Assembly: GCF_007570825.1 (NCBI RefSeq)
Contig: NZ_SUNB01000002.1
Location: 124,001-188,000, forward strand
Origin: Pleionea sediminis
Lineage (GTDB): Bacteria; Pseudomonadota; Gammaproteobacteria; Enterobacterales; Kangiellaceae
Reading direction: 5' to 3'
Length of the DNA stretch: 64,000 bases
Of this stretch, positions 1-9,785 are shown one piece after another. The stretch's first letter is position 1. The number at the start of each line of letters is the position of its first letter. The translations under genes and the position numbers were made by a program. The notes under the pieces are model-generated. The model was not told the DNA's origin. It did no database searches and saw only the letters and a list, made by a program, of their open reading frames with translations.

Positions 1-511
1 GACGAACATGGGAAGTATAAGGAAAGTTAGGTACGGTCCCAATAAAATAGGTTCCTGAGCGAATTCTATCGAGAACTTCTAAGTCGCCTTCAACATGCTC
101 TAGAAACTCAGTACAAACAACACAGTCGTATTCTACCGTTGTAAATAAATCTGTTTTAAATGCATCTTCAACGGAAAAGTTAAATTGAGGTGTCACTTTT
201 TCAGCCTGTTCAATTCGTTTTGGGCTAAAATCGAACCCATGATAATGCTTAATACCTTTGTCAGCGATAAAACTCGCGAGTTGACCCGGACCACACCCCA
301 CTTCAAGGACCGATTGTTTTTTCTGACGAACTAATCGGTCACAAATAACGGTCCAAATAAAGTAATATTTTGATTCTGTATAATGAGACTTCCAATGATC
401 GGCTCTTTCGAATGATTCGTCGTACCAATCCGCGCTTTTTTCTCCGTCTGATTTTCCATAACGTGATTTTTTATTCGAGCTTGTAAACTTATTTCTTAAT
501 ACTTTTAGCAT
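1..511 (-). CDS. Class I SAM-dependent methyltransferase, partial (3' end outside window)
   Basis: Reading leftwards from an ATG at 511, the frame stays open for 170 codons to the window edge, so the C-terminus is missing. Motif I of class I methyltransferases is visible as LEVGCGPG at about residues 69-76, followed by a GFDFSPKRIEQA segment (motif II acidic region) and VVCTEFLEHVEGD, typical of the Methyltransf_11/25 type. The N-terminal 60 residues are hydrophilic and Trp/Tyr rich (SADWYDESF, WKSHYTESKYYF). The substrate cannot be told; similar proteins often sit in polysaccharide or lipid modification loci, but the neighbours outside the window are not visible. The family call is firm; the specific role is unknown. 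Confidence 0.8.
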   Translation of the reverse strand, partial: MLKVLRNKFTSSNKKSRYGKSDGEKSADWYDESFERADHWKSHYTESKYYFIWTVICDRLVRQKKQSVLEVGCGPGQLASFIADKGIKHYHGFDFSPKRIEQAEKVTPQFNFSVEDAFKTDLFTTVEYDCVVCTEFLEHVEGDLEVLDRIRSGTYFIGTVPNFPYTSHVR

Positions 512-885
512 AGCGAAATAGCTCCAGTTACAATGTTACTATCGTAAAAAGATCGACATTGCCGTGGTTATAATTGTTATAAAAGAATGGTCTATGAGCA
601 TTAATTTCGGCTTCTTGTTATGACTCATTTAACCGATGGATCCTACAACCGCCTTATCCTAACATTCAAAGTCAGCGAATTCAGAGAAAAAATTTTAAAA
701 ACGTGAAAGCATCGAAATTTTGAACCTTTTTTGCGTAATAAATTTCAAAAAGAAATAATAAAAAGAATTAAACAAAAAAAATAGCTATCTAGACTTCCAA
801 AAAATATATGACAAGAAAAATACAATTTTGATTGATAACAAGAGCAGGCTTCTGTACTTCAACATCTAACGGTTAAATAACGTAT
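512..885. other. AT-rich intergenic region without a recognisable gene
   Basis: About 375 bases between the cut-off methyltransferase and the terminator of the amidohydrolase gene. It is strongly A/T rich, especially 690-830, with stops in all frames at short intervals. It presumably holds the promoter of the leftward methyltransferase; I could not pick out a convincing -35/-10 pair or RNA gene. Confidence 0.5.
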
Positions 886-887
886 AA

Positions 888-915
888 AAAAAAGCCGGCA
901 GATGCCGGCTTTTTT
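888..915. terminator. Rho-independent terminator after the amidohydrolase gene
   Basis: Stem GCCGGC (894-899), loop AGAT, GCCGGC (904-909), flanked by an A-run on the left and a T-run on the right. It can work in both directions, and it lies 25 bases beyond the stop of the leftward amidohydrolase gene. Confidence 0.85.
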
Positions 916-939
916 ATTTAGCGAAAGGCGTATTTAATA

Positions 940-3900
940 TTAATGACGCCAATGGTGCTTTTCTTGCTTTTCTTTAACCGCTTTTGCTGTAGCTTCTGGC
1001 ATACCGCTTAAATTCAAGCGCTCAAAAAAGAATGGTTCACGTTTATGTCCCTTTCGCGCCACCTCATTCATTGACTTAGCATCAAATAACCGACCATTAA
1101 TCATCGTATAAGCAACAAACTCAGAACGCTTAATGTCAGTTAGAACATCGCCATCGATAATTGCCATATCAGCAAGTTTACCCGGCTCGATAGAACCAAT
1201 ATCTTTGTCCATACCTAAATACTTCGCGCCGTCATAAGTTGCGCCACGTAACGCTTCCCAAGGAGTAAACCCGCCTTGATTCATCATCCAGATTTCCCAG
1301 TGGGCGGCTAAGCCTTCACGCTGACCATGTGCACCAATAACAACTCGAACACCTTTGTCGCGTAATTCTTTAGCAAACTTTGCAACTTTGATGTGGTTGT
1401 AATGATCATCAGGTGCTGTCGTACGACGAATGGCTTGTGGCTCTACGAGAAACTTAGGCGTCCAACGCAATAATCGCTCGTTTTCCCAAACATTAGTGCG
1501 GTCATACCAATAGGTTTCACCGCTTAACCCACCGTAGGCAACACCAAAGGTTGGAGAATAGCCACTCTCAGTTTGCGACCACAATTGCTTAACATCATCG
1601 TATCCTTTAGAGATTGGTAAAGCATGCTCAATGCCCGTATGACCATCTATCACCTGAGTCATATTGGCATAGAATTTTGCACCACCTTCGGGTACAACCA
1701 TGATGCCCAATTCATTACCTGCAGCGATAACTTGCTGACGTTGATCACGACGAGGTTGGTTATAACTTTTTACTGAAATAGCGCCCAAATCTTTAAGGCG
1801 TTGAACATGGAATTTAGCATCGTCATAACCATTAATTTTCGCTCGATATCCTGGCGCTTTTGCGCCATACAAAATCGTACCGGTTGAATAAATTCTCGGA
1901 CCAACAATAGAACCTTTACGCTGCATTTCTGACGCCGCAAAAATTTCGCTACTGTCGTTAGATGGATCATGAATGGTAGTTACGCCAAAACCAAGACTCG
2001 AATAGTTTGACCAATTTTGTTCTGGAATGATCTCGTTCATGCCCTGTGAACCATGAGCGTGCACGTCAACCATGCCAGGAATAATCGTTTTACCCTCGAC
2101 GTCAACCACTTGCGTACCACTTGGGATTTGTACATCGCCGTTTTTACCAACGGCTTCGATACGATTACCATTAACAATGACAACGCCGTTATCGATCACT
2201 TCTTGCGTTGAGTCGGCATCTTTCATAGTTACGATTTTGGCACCCACTAAAGCGATACGACCTTTTGGAATGTCCGCTTTAACTTTGAATCCCAAATCGA
2301 TTCCAGCTGTCGCTGGTTCTGGTAACTCCTCTGGAGCGCCAGGCATGTAATCGTAGGCATCTTTTAAATCGCGAGTAAATAAAGTCGCGCCATGAGCCCA
2401 ACTGACTTGCTTACTATTTTTAGACCAATGGAGATACTCACCACTTCGCTTTGATAATCGCTTTACTTGAACAGAGCTGGTGGTTGAACCCATGCTTTCC
2501 GATTTACCGGTTTTTATAAAAGGAGCAACATACGCATCGAATTGCTCAAGGAAAGCCACCCACTTACCATTGGGTGATACACGATATTCAACAATGTCAT
2601 TACTGGTATAGTGATCACGAACTTCTTTACCCGCTAAATCAACGCTGTGCAAACTCGCTCCTTTTCCCCAACCAAAGTTAGTGAAGTAAATACGTTTGGG
2701 GTCAGCACCAAAGTGTGGACGATAACCAGAATCGTGTACACGACGCATTCCATCGCCATCAGCGTCAGCAATGTAAATACCCGGCTCCATTGAATTTTCA
2801 GGTGACGTTAGGTAACCGCCTGTAAATCGACGGAACACAACCGACTCACCATCTGGTGAAAAATCTGGCTCTACATAATGCCCAGGTTCAGTCGTGATCA
2901 CGTCACCACTACCACCATCAGCATCAGCCACACGAACGCTTCCTAATTTTTTGTCATCCCAAGTCACATACGCAATTGACTCACCATCCCGACTAAAGGT
3001 TGGAAAATATTCAAAGTGGTCATTTTGCGATGTTAAACGCTCTCGTTTACCGGAATCAATGTCACGAATATAAATTTTACCTAATGCTTGATATGCAATT
3101 TTTTCACCATCAGGAGATTTTTGTGCCCAACGAATCATTTTTACGTCAAAAGATTCTGGAGCAACATCTACGTTAAATCGTAATGCATTCGTGATTTTTT
3201 TCTCGACTTGAATTTCCATTGGCAACGTTTTGTGCTGACCGGATTTCGCATCTACTTTATGAATTTTTCCGCCAGCCCAAATGACTAACGAACGATTGTC
3301 GGGCGTCCAGCCAAAATGAGTGAAGTTACCCTGACTGCCATTGGTTTCTTGTAAGTCACGATCGAGGCCATCAAACAATGGCTTTTCCAAACCTGTTTTT
3401 AAATCTTTTACAAATAAAACCGTTTTTTCATCGACTCGACGAACAAAAGCTAAATGCTTCCCATTGCTCGAAGGTGTTGGAGCAATTGCTCCACCTGGGC
3501 CACCCACTAATTTAATGTCTTTACCGGTTTCTCGATCATAACGACGAATGCTAAAAATTTCTGAGGTCGGATTTTTATTGTATTGCCAAACCGTTCCTGG
3601 CGTTGAATCTACCGAATAATAAATGTAACGGCCGTCTGGAGTAAATGCTGGTTCAGCAATTGTCTTTTGCGCCTGCTCACCGCCGATACGTTTTTTGATT
3701 TGCAAGCCATTCCCACCGGCTTTGTGATACATCCAAATTTCACCAGCAGCGATACTTCTTGCCGAAACAAAACCTTTTTTAACGGCAATGTATTCACCAT
3801 CGGGTGACCAATTTGGGTTGTGTACTAAATTAACTTTTTCCTTTGAGACTTGCTTGGGCTCAGTTCCGTCGGCATTCATCACCCACAAATTGTCGGCCCC

Positions 3901-4296
3901 ACTTTCATCGCTAATGTACGCGATTTGTTTACCGTCGGGACTGAATCGAGGTTGCATTGCCCAACTTAAACCTTGAGTTAATGGCTTTGCTTTTCCACCA
4001 TCAATGGGCATTGCATAAATATCACCCAACATATCAAAAATAACCGTTTTTCCATCAGGACTAACATCAACATTACTCCAAGTAGTTTCTGTCGTGTTGA
4101 TAGTGATTATTTTTTGTTCGCCTGGAGGGTTGTTTACGTCCCATTTTTTATCTTTGGCGCTGTCTTTTGCGTTATCTTGAGTACCGGCTGCGGCGACAGA
4201 GTCGCTCTCCGCAACCGGTTTGTCGTTTGACCAAACCGGCACATTCGCCAGTGCAGAGGTCAAAGCGACAGTGATGCATGTAGCTTTAAACGTCAT
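940..4296 (-). CDS. Secreted TolB/PD40 beta-propeller amidohydrolase
   Basis: An 1118-residue protein with an N-terminal signal peptide (about residues 1-23), so probably periplasmic. Residues about 60-620 contain repeated SPDGxxIAY-type blades (SPDGKTVIF, SPDGKQIAY, SPDGEYIAV, TPDGRYIYY, SRDGESIAY, SPDGESVVF), a TolB/PD40 propeller. The C-terminal 430 residues are an amidohydrolase TIM-barrel: the metal-binding HxH is in GMVDVHAHG, a candidate bridging Lys is in AISVKSYNQ, and further His residues are in GIEHALP and IGAHGQREG. The end (SIEPGKLADMAIIDGD) is the usual amidohydrolase beta-sandwich closure. GGGAGAAGG lies just before the ATG. Such fusions are annotated as amidohydrolase/Xaa-Pro-dipeptidase-like proteins; the substrate is unknown. 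It appears to be a single-gene unit. Confidence 0.88.
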   Translation of the reverse strand: MTFKATCITVALTSALANVPVWSNDKPVAESDSVAAAGTQDNAKDSAKDKKWDVNNPPGEQKIITINTTETTWSNVDVSPDGKTVIFDMLGDIYAMPIDGGKAKPLTQGLSWAMQPRFSPDGKQIAYISDESGADNLWVMNADGTEPKQVSKEKVNLVHNPNWSPDGEYIAVKKGFVSARSIAAGEIWMYHKAGGNGLQIKKRIGGEQAQKTIAEPAFTPDGRYIYYSVDSTPGTVWQYNKNPTSEIFSIRRYDRETGKDIKLVGGPGGAIAPTPSSNGKHLAFVRRVDEKTVLFVKDLKTGLEKPLFDGLDRDLQETNGSQGNFTHFGWTPDNRSLVIWAGGKIHKVDAKSGQHKTLPMEIQVEKKITNALRFNVDVAPESFDVKMIRWAQKSPDGEKIAYQALGKIYIRDIDSGKRERLTSQNDHFEYFPTFSRDGESIAYVTWDDKKLGSVRVADADGGSGDVITTEPGHYVEPDFSPDGESVVFRRFTGGYLTSPENSMEPGIYIADADGDGMRRVHDSGYRPHFGADPKRIYFTNFGWGKGASLHSVDLAGKEVRDHYTSNDIVEYRVSPNGKWVAFLEQFDAYVAPFIKTGKSESMGSTTSSVQVKRLSKRSGEYLHWSKNSKQVSWAHGATLFTRDLKDAYDYMPGAPEELPEPATAGIDLGFKVKADIPKGRIALVGAKIVTMKDADSTQEVIDNGVVIVNGNRIEAVGKNGDVQIPSGTQVVDVEGKTIIPGMVDVHAHGSQGMNEIIPEQNWSNYSSLGFGVTTIHDPSNDSSEIFAASEMQRKGSIVGPRIYSTGTILYGAKAPGYRAKINGYDDAKFHVQRLKDLGAISVKSYNQPRRDQRQQVIAAGNELGIMVVPEGGAKFYANMTQVIDGHTGIEHALPISKGYDDVKQLWSQTESGYSPTFGVAYGGLSGETYWYDRTNVWENERLLRWTPKFLVEPQAIRRTTAPDDHYNHIKVAKFAKELRDKGVRVVIGAHGQREGLAAHWEIWMMNQGGFTPWEALRGATYDGAKYLGMDKDIGSIEPGKLADMAIIDGDVLTDIKRSEFVAYTMINGRLFDAKSMNEVARKGHKREPFFFERLNLSGMPEATAKAVKEKQEKHHWRH

Positions 4297-4433
4297 TACC
4301 TTCTCCCAAAAGTATCTCTAAAAGTCTTAAACCTATTTTTGTGAGTTGCAGACTAGCGATCTTTGGCAGGCAGGTAAAGAGTGAATTTGTTTCAAAATCT
4401 GATGGCCAGAAAAACTTAAATTAAAACGACCTT

Positions 4434-5567
4434 TTAAGGCTCATCCGATGAGCGCTTCATTTGTTCTTTGTTGTCGAACATTTGTTTATCAGCTTGCGAT
4501 AACAGAGCTTCAATCGTCTCTCCATCGTCAGGGTACAAGCTATAACCAATACTTGCTTCAATATGCTGTTTTTGTTGATTAAGCAAAATAGAGTGACGTA
4601 GTCGATCGCGTATCCGATTGAGTAAATCATCAATATCATGCTTAGTGGCATAATCGTTCGCTAAAATAACAAACTCATCCCCGCCAACCCGAGCAACGAC
4701 ATCACTCTCACGAACTGCATCATTTAACCGACGTGCGACTTTAACCAATACGACATCTCCGGCTTCATGACCTAGGGTATCGTTAATTTGTTTAAAGTCG
4801 TTTAAATCAATAAATACCACTACCATTTTAGTTTTATGGCGATGCGCTAATCCAGCCAAAACATCGAATGATTCAAACAGTCGCCGGCGATTCATCAATC
4901 CTGTAAGGCTATCGGAGTGAGCCAACTTAAGAGCCAGTTCTTTTGCTTCAATTAATTCACTTTTGAAACTGTTGAATTTTACATATAACAAACTGCAAGC
5001 AAATAAAATGGATAAAACACCAGCGATAAGAAAACCAATGGGAGCGAACCACTCAATTTGTCTTAAAAACGGATAGTCAGCATAATGAATGGCTAGAAGA
5101 GCCGACACAAATACAACGATCAACTCACCAGCACTCTTTCTTGACTTATAAAATAAACAAGCTGTGTAAAAATGAGTGGCAAATAAAAAGACGGCAGGAA
5201 TGATAGTTGAAACAAGAAAATAGTCGGTCAGCAAGAAAAATGTACTAAACCAAATTATGGTTCCGATGCAACCTATTACCCAGTACAAAATTGATTGATC
5301 GGCATTAAAATGTCGTATCGTTCCCGATACAACAAACACACTATAGATAACATAAAAAGTAACGTTCAAGTAATCCATTTGAGATACAGCAACATGAGGT
5401 GATAAAAATATCAGCGCCATATAGGCGGAAGCCAATATAAAAAATCCAATTGACCATTGTTTTGCACCATCTTGGGAACCGGGGATAGAACTCAAGTAAA
5501 GTAACATTATGGCGACCAACAAAACCCCTGTTGAACTAATGCTTAAAACTTGAATTAATAACGGCAT
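4434..5567 (-). CDS. Membrane-anchored diguanylate cyclase (GGDEF)
   Basis: A 377-residue protein. The first ~200 residues form about six or seven hydrophobic helices (a membrane sensor without a recognised named domain), and a linker helix (SELIEAKELALKLA) leads into a GGDEF domain. The catalytic signature is intact: SDSLTGLMNRR at the start, DLNDFKQINDTLGHEAGD, and RVGGDEFVIL at about residue 290-300. It should make cyclic-di-GMP from two GTP at the inner membrane. No EAL domain follows. It stands alone between two oppositely oriented neighbours and the input signal cannot be inferred. Confidence 0.9.
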   Translation of the reverse strand: MPLLIQVLSISSTGVLLVAIMLLYLSSIPGSQDGAKQWSIGFFILASAYMALIFLSPHVAVSQMDYLNVTFYVIYSVFVVSGTIRHFNADQSILYWVIGCIGTIIWFSTFFLLTDYFLVSTIIPAVFLFATHFYTACLFYKSRKSAGELIVVFVSALLAIHYADYPFLRQIEWFAPIGFLIAGVLSILFACSLLYVKFNSFKSELIEAKELALKLAHSDSLTGLMNRRRLFESFDVLAGLAHRHKTKMVVVFIDLNDFKQINDTLGHEAGDVVLVKVARRLNDAVRESDVVARVGGDEFVILANDYATKHDIDDLLNRIRDRLRHSILLNQQKQHIEASIGYSLYPDDGETIEALLSQADKQMFDNKEQMKRSSDEP

Positions 5568-5657
5568 GCAGTTTCGAGATAAAGTATGTGACCTTAATCA
5601 ACTATAGTTTAAATTAAGTATAATGAAAGTATCCTAACAACACGGTACACCAAACCT

Positions 5658-6182
5658 ATGTGGAAAGCATTTAACAGTCTTACTCCCGAATTCATTCAGC
5701 AAAGAAAAACAATGCAAGCCATATGTCGAGAATTTGCTCGAGATCCCAGTAAAGGCAATTTAAAAAAGTTAAAGTCACAATTTCAATATTGTGGTCAAGG
5801 TGTATTTATCGAATACGGATTTCACTGCGACTACGGTGATCAAATATCACTCGGTGATCGCGTTTATATTAATTGCAAAACCACGATTTTAGATGGTGGT
5901 GAAGTCTCAATCGGTGATGACAGCCTGATTGGTCCTAACGTTCAAATCATTACCGTGGGCCACTCAAGCGATCCCAAGAAACGTTTAGACAAAGCCAACT
6001 TTTGTCGCAACGTAATAATCGGATCAAATGTGTGGATTGGTGCGGGCGCAATAATATTGCCCGGAGTACGAATTGAAGATAATGCCATTGTTGGAGCCGG
6101 CAGTGTCATAACACGAGACGTTCTGTCAAATACGACAGTCGCCGGAAATCCGGCGAGACCAATTAATAATCCCGCTTTTTAG
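5658..6182 (+). CDS. Hexapeptide-repeat O-acetyltransferase (maltose/NodL acetyltransferase type)
   Basis: A 174-residue protein with an N-terminal Mac-like helix segment and a left-handed beta-helix of hexapeptide repeats (ISLGDRVYINCKTTILDGGEVSIGDDSLIGPNVQI). The catalytic His is in TVGHSS, and the C-terminal coils IIGSNVWIGAGAIILPGVRIEDNAIVGAGSVITRDV plus VAGNPAR are diagnostic of the acetyl-CoA dependent maltose/galactoside/NodL group. The acceptor sugar is unknown. No clear Shine-Dalgarno is seen before the ATG. It is convergent with sthA, sharing the stem-loop at 6217-6240. Confidence 0.85.
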   Translation: MWKAFNSLTPEFIQQRKTMQAICREFARDPSKGNLKKLKSQFQYCGQGVFIEYGFHCDYGDQISLGDRVYINCKTTILDGGEVSIGDDSLIGPNVQIITVGHSSDPKKRLDKANFCRNVIIGSNVWIGAGAIILPGVRIEDNAIVGAGSVITRDVLSNTTVAGNPARPINNPAF

Positions 6183-6216
6183 TTAAAAATATTCTTTAGA
6201 TAAAAACTCAAATAAA

Positions 6217-6240
6217 ACTCAATCGAATAATCGATTGAGT
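6217..6240 (-). terminator. Terminator overlapping the sthA stop codon
   Basis: Perfect stem ACTCAATCGA / TCGATTGAGT with an ATAA loop, followed on the minus strand by a TTTTATTT run. The sthA stop lies inside the distal arm. Confidence 0.75.
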
Positions 6241-7619
6241 CCGTTTAATGCAGCCACTCGGTAAGCTTCAGCCATTGTTGGATAGTTAAAGGTGGTATTG
6301 ACAAAATACTCAATCGAATTTCCTTCACCTTTTTGTTGCATGATGGCCTGACCGATATGAATAATTTCCGATGAACGCTCACCGAAACAATGAATGCCTA
6401 ATATTTCTTTAGTTTTGCGATGGAATAAAATTTTCAAACTGCCCACCGTTGTATCGGCAATTTGTCCTCGCGCTAAATCTTTAAAGCGCGCTCGACCAAC
6501 TTCATAGGGCACTTGTTCTTCCGTCAACTCTTGTTCGGTTTTTCCAACAGAGCTAATTTCAGGAATGGTATAAATGCCGGTTGGTATATCTTTAATCAAT
6601 CGTAAATTACAAGCTTCCTCTAAAATATTTGCCGCCGCAATACGTCCTTGATCCAGTGCCGCACTCGCTAAACTCGGATAACCAATTACATCACCCACTG
6701 CGTAAATGTTATCGACTTTAGTTTGATAACAACTATTAACTTCCAGTTGGCCACGACTATTGGGTTCTAACCCTATTTTACCGAGTTGCAGTGTATCGGT
6801 ATTACCGGTTCGACCATTGGCAAATAATAAACAGTCGGCTTTAATTTTCTTCCCTGATTTTAAATGAACGACAACGCCATCGTCTTGTCCAGCCACCGTA
6901 TCGTATTCTTCAGTATTACGAATAATAACGCCGCTATTCCATAAATGATAACTCAGAGAATCTGTAATTTCTTTATCCAAAAATGACAACAATTGATCGC
7001 GCATATTGACCAGATCAACTTTAACGCCAAGACCGCGAAATATTGATGCGTATTCACAACCGATTACTCCTGCACCATAAATAATAATATGACGCGGATT
7101 TCTTTTCAGAGATAAGATGGTGTCAGAATCATAAATGCGCGGGTGCTTAAAATCGATATCCGCCGGTCGGTAAGGTCGAGACCCCGTCGCTATAATAATA
7201 TTTTTTGCAGTCAATTGTTTGAGCGTGCCATCCGCTTCTTCGACTGCAATGGTGTTTTTATCGACAAACTGCGCTTCACCATAATGAACATCGACACGGT
7301 TACGCTCGTAAAAACCTGCGCGTAAACTCACTTGCTTTTTTATCACTAATTCGGTGTGACGTTGGATATCGGCAAAAGTTAAAGTACCCGGATGATCGAG
7401 TTCTTGAAATAATGGACTCGAATTATATTCGACCAAGCGAGCTACCGAATGCCGCAGTGCTTTTGAAGGAATGGTTCCCCAATGGGTACAACCGCCACCT
7501 ACTTTTTTGTATCGTTCTATCAGGGCGACATTCTTTTTGTGTTTTGCCAAGTTCATAGCGGCACTTTCACCGCCAGGACCGGATCCGATAACTATGGCAT
7601 CATACTGGTACTTCGACAT
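6219..7619 (-). CDS. sthA: Soluble pyridine nucleotide transhydrogenase
   Basis: A 466-residue flavoprotein of the pyridine nucleotide-disulfide oxidoreductase family. The N-terminal FAD motif is [16 protein letters not shown], and the second NAD(P) motif is [15 protein letters not shown]. In place of the redox-active CxxxxC it has [17 protein letters not shown], the hallmark of SthA rather than lipoamide dehydrogenase. [13 protein letters not shown] is the FAD-binding C-terminal motif, and the dimer domain ends with [16 protein letters not shown]. It re-oxidises NADPH with NAD+ in the cytoplasm. Length equals the E. coli enzyme (466). It is a monocistronic unit with its own terminator. Confidence 0.97.
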   Translation of the reverse strand: MSKYQYDAIVIGSGPGGESAAMNLAKHKKNVALIERYKKVGGGCTHWGTIPSKALRHSVARLVEYNSSPLFQELDHPGTLTFADIQRHTELVIKKQVSLRAGFYERNRVDVHYGEAQFVDKNTIAVEEADGTLKQLTAKNIIIATGSRPYRPADIDFKHPRIYDSDTILSLKRNPRHIIIYGAGVIGCEYASIFRGLGVKVDLVNMRDQLLSFLDKEITDSLSYHLWNSGVIIRNTEEYDTVAGQDDGVVVHLKSGKKIKADCLLFANGRTGNTDTLQLGKIGLEPNSRGQLEVNSCYQTKVDNIYAVGDVIGYPSLASAALDQGRIAAANILEEACNLRLIKDIPTGIYTIPEISSVGKTEQELTEEQVPYEVGRARFKDLARGQIADTTVGSLKILFHRKTKEILGIHCFGERSSEIIHIGQAIMQQKGEGNSIEYFVNTTFNYPTMAEAYRVAALNGLNRLFD

Positions 7620-7698
7620 ATTAATTCTATTAACTCTTAAATTTTTAAACTTTTGCTGTACGGCTAACTTTCAAATCGCAGGCTTTTCAATTCGAAAT

Positions 7699-7726
7699 AA
7701 AAAGGCATTGCGAACTGCAATGCCTT
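7699..7726 (-). terminator. Terminator downstream of dcd
   Basis: Stem AAGGCATTGC (7702-7711) / GCAATGCCTT (7717-7726), loop GAACT, and a T-rich tract on the minus strand (TTTTTATTT). It lies 37 bases after the dcd stop. Confidence 0.8.
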
Positions 7727-7762
7727 AATTGTAGTTGAATCAACTCGTTACGTCTTCATTTA

Positions 7763-8329
7763 TCAGGTTTTTGGCAATGTAACACCGGTTTGTCCCTGAT
7801 ATTTTCCGCCACGGTCTTTATAGGAGGTTTCACAAATTTCGTCTGATTCATAAAATAACATTTGTGCGACACCTTCATTAGCATAAATTTTCGCAGGTAA
7901 TGGAGTCGTGTTCGAAAACTCGAGTGTCACGTGCCCTTCCCATTCTGGCTCTAACGGAGTCACGTTAACGATAATGCCACATCGAGCATAAGTCGACTTT
8001 CCTAAACAAACCGTTAACACACTGCGAGGAATCCGGAAATATTCGACCGTTCTTGCCAGCGCAAAAGAATTCGGTGGAATAATACAGACATCCGATTTTA
8101 CATTAACAAAACTTTTATCATCGAAAGCTTTAGGATCAACGATGGCCGAGTTGATGTTGGTAAAAATTTTAAATTCGTCAGAGCATCGAACATCGTAACC
8201 GTAACTAGAAGTTCCGTACGAAACAATTCGTTGATCGTTTGAGTAACGCACTTGATTGGGCTCAAACGGATCAATCATGCCCTCATTTTCCGCCATGCGA
8301 CGGATCCACTTATCTGATTTTATTGACAT
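7763..8329 (-). CDS. dcd: dCTP deaminase
   Basis: A 188-residue protein matching the trimeric dCTP deaminase throughout: [12 protein letters not shown] at the N-terminus, [22 protein letters not shown], the [34 protein letters not shown] region that contains the catalytic Glu and Arg/Ser, and the C-terminal [14 protein letters not shown] tail that closes over nucleotide. It deaminates dCTP to dUTP for dTTP synthesis. An AGAGG ribosome-binding site lies 7 bases upstream of the ATG. It is downstream of apbC on the same strand with a 159-base gap, a neighbourhood seen in many gammaproteobacteria (apbC-dcd near metG). Confidence 0.96.
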   Translation of the reverse strand: MSIKSDKWIRRMAENEGMIDPFEPNQVRYSNDQRIVSYGTSSYGYDVRCSDEFKIFTNINSAIVDPKAFDDKSFVNVKSDVCIIPPNSFALARTVEYFRIPRSVLTVCLGKSTYARCGIIVNVTPLEPEWEGHVTLEFSNTTPLPAKIYANEGVAQMLFYESDEICETSYKDRGGKYQGQTGVTLPKT

Positions 8330-8488
8330 GGGATACCTCTAATTATTCTCAATTCTTGTATGTTCTGGTACAGCAAGTGAACTTTTCAAATCCAGTTTTG
8401 CTCAAATCCAACTATCGTACTCATTATTCGTTAATCAATAGTGCCGATTTAACTTTATGTGAATACTTACGAATCAATCGACACTCGA

Positions 8489-9589
8489 CTAATCATTCAT
8501 GATCGAAATATTAGGAAACGACTGCGAGTAATCTTTAGCACTCAATGAAAGTCGCGCCGCCATTGAACGAGCAATGCTTCGATAGCTCGATGCTACAGGA
8601 CTGTCAGGCTCAGCAACCACCGTTGGCTTACCATTATCGGCGTTATCTCGAATACTCTTCGAGAGGGGCAAGCTACCTAAAAAGTCAACTCGGCTGTCAT
8701 TCGCCAGTGATTCTCCTCCACCTTCGCCGAATACATGCTCCGTATGCCCGCAGTTAGAACACACATGCATGCCCATATTTTCGATAACACCCAATACAGG
8801 CACCGAAACTTTTTCAAACATGTTAATGGCTTTTATCGCATCGGCTAATGCCAAATCTTGTGGCGTAGTCACAATAACCGCGGCCGTTACTGGCACCTTT
8901 TGGGACAAAGTGAGTTGAATATCACCGGTACCGGGAGGAAGGTCAACTATTAAATAGTCAAGATCATTCCACTGCGTATCATTTATTAGCTGCTGGAGTG
9001 CACCACTCGCCATTGGCCCGCGCCAAACCATGGCTTGTTCCGGCTCAACCAGATAACCAATGGACATAGATTGAACACCATAATTCTCTACCGGCAAAAT
9101 GCGTTTTTGGTCGAGTGTCTCAGGACGAGCATCAGCTCGACCAAGCATAATCGGTTGACTGGGACCATAAATGTCGCCATCTAGAATTCCAACCGATGCC
9201 CCTTCTGCTTTTAACGCCAACGCGAGGTTTACCGATGTGGTCGATTTGCCAACACCGCCTTTGCCAGACGCTACAGCTATGATGTTTTTAACACCTTTCA
9301 ACGACGAAACACCCGCTTTATGCACATGCGCTGCCACTTTCCAGTCCAACCCAATTCGCCATTCAATCGATGCTTCTTGCTGGATGTCTTGCGCTAGTTG
9401 ATTTTGAATTAACTGCAAATAATGGGATTTTTCTGACTCACAGGGAAATCCAGCTTGTAGCTGAACAGATACGACTTCGCCCTGAATTTGTATCTCTTTC
9501 ACCCAGCTGGCAGAAACGATATCCGTCCCCAGATCTGGAATAACTACTTTCTTCAGGCTGTCTTTTACGGATGCTTCCGTTATGGCCAT
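8489..9589 (-). CDS. apbC: Iron-sulfur cluster carrier P-loop ATPase (Mrp/ApbC)
   Basis: From the ATG at 9589 the protein is 366 residues; a TTG 36 bases upstream would add 12 residues, but MAITEASVKDSLKK aligns better with family starts. An N-terminal MIP18/DUF59-like domain (VVIPDLGTDIVSASWVKEI) is followed by a deviant Walker A loop (ASGKGGVGKSTTSVNLA), then DYLIVDLPPGTGDIQLTL and, near the C-terminus, the cluster-binding CxxC (CSNCGH). It loads Fe-S clusters on apo-proteins in the cytosol. The gene is divergent from metG, an arrangement conserved in gammaproteobacteria. Confidence 0.95.
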   Translation of the reverse strand: MAITEASVKDSLKKVVIPDLGTDIVSASWVKEIQIQGEVVSVQLQAGFPCESEKSHYLQLIQNQLAQDIQQEASIEWRIGLDWKVAAHVHKAGVSSLKGVKNIIAVASGKGGVGKSTTSVNLALALKAEGASVGILDGDIYGPSQPIMLGRADARPETLDQKRILPVENYGVQSMSIGYLVEPEQAMVWRGPMASGALQQLINDTQWNDLDYLIVDLPPGTGDIQLTLSQKVPVTAAVIVTTPQDLALADAIKAINMFEKVSVPVLGVIENMGMHVCSNCGHTEHVFGEGGGESLANDSRVDFLGSLPLSKSIRDNADNGKPTVVAEPDSPVASSYRSIARSMAARLSLSAKDYSQSFPNISIMND

Positions 9590-9704
9590 AGTTGGTCGAG
9601 CTCCCAATGTTTGGATAATCTTCAATAACGAGGCGCGATTATAACGAAATGATAGAATTATTTATACGCTGCTATGCTTCCATTCGTATATTTTAAGCAA
9701 GGGT

Positions 9705-9722
9705 TTTGCTATAGTTCCGCGT
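9705..9722 (+). promoter_or_regulatory. Candidate extended -10 promoter for metG
   Basis: TGCTATAGT (TG at 9707-9708, hexamer TATAGT at 9710-9715) is an extended -10 element; the -35 position is a weak TATATT. The predicted start is near 9722, about 64 bases before the metG ATG. Confidence 0.4.
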
Positions 9723-9785
9723 TCGCGATTAAATCGCTGAATTTTCTCGTTTTACAGCTCGAACACTACGAATACAGGTTAAAAA

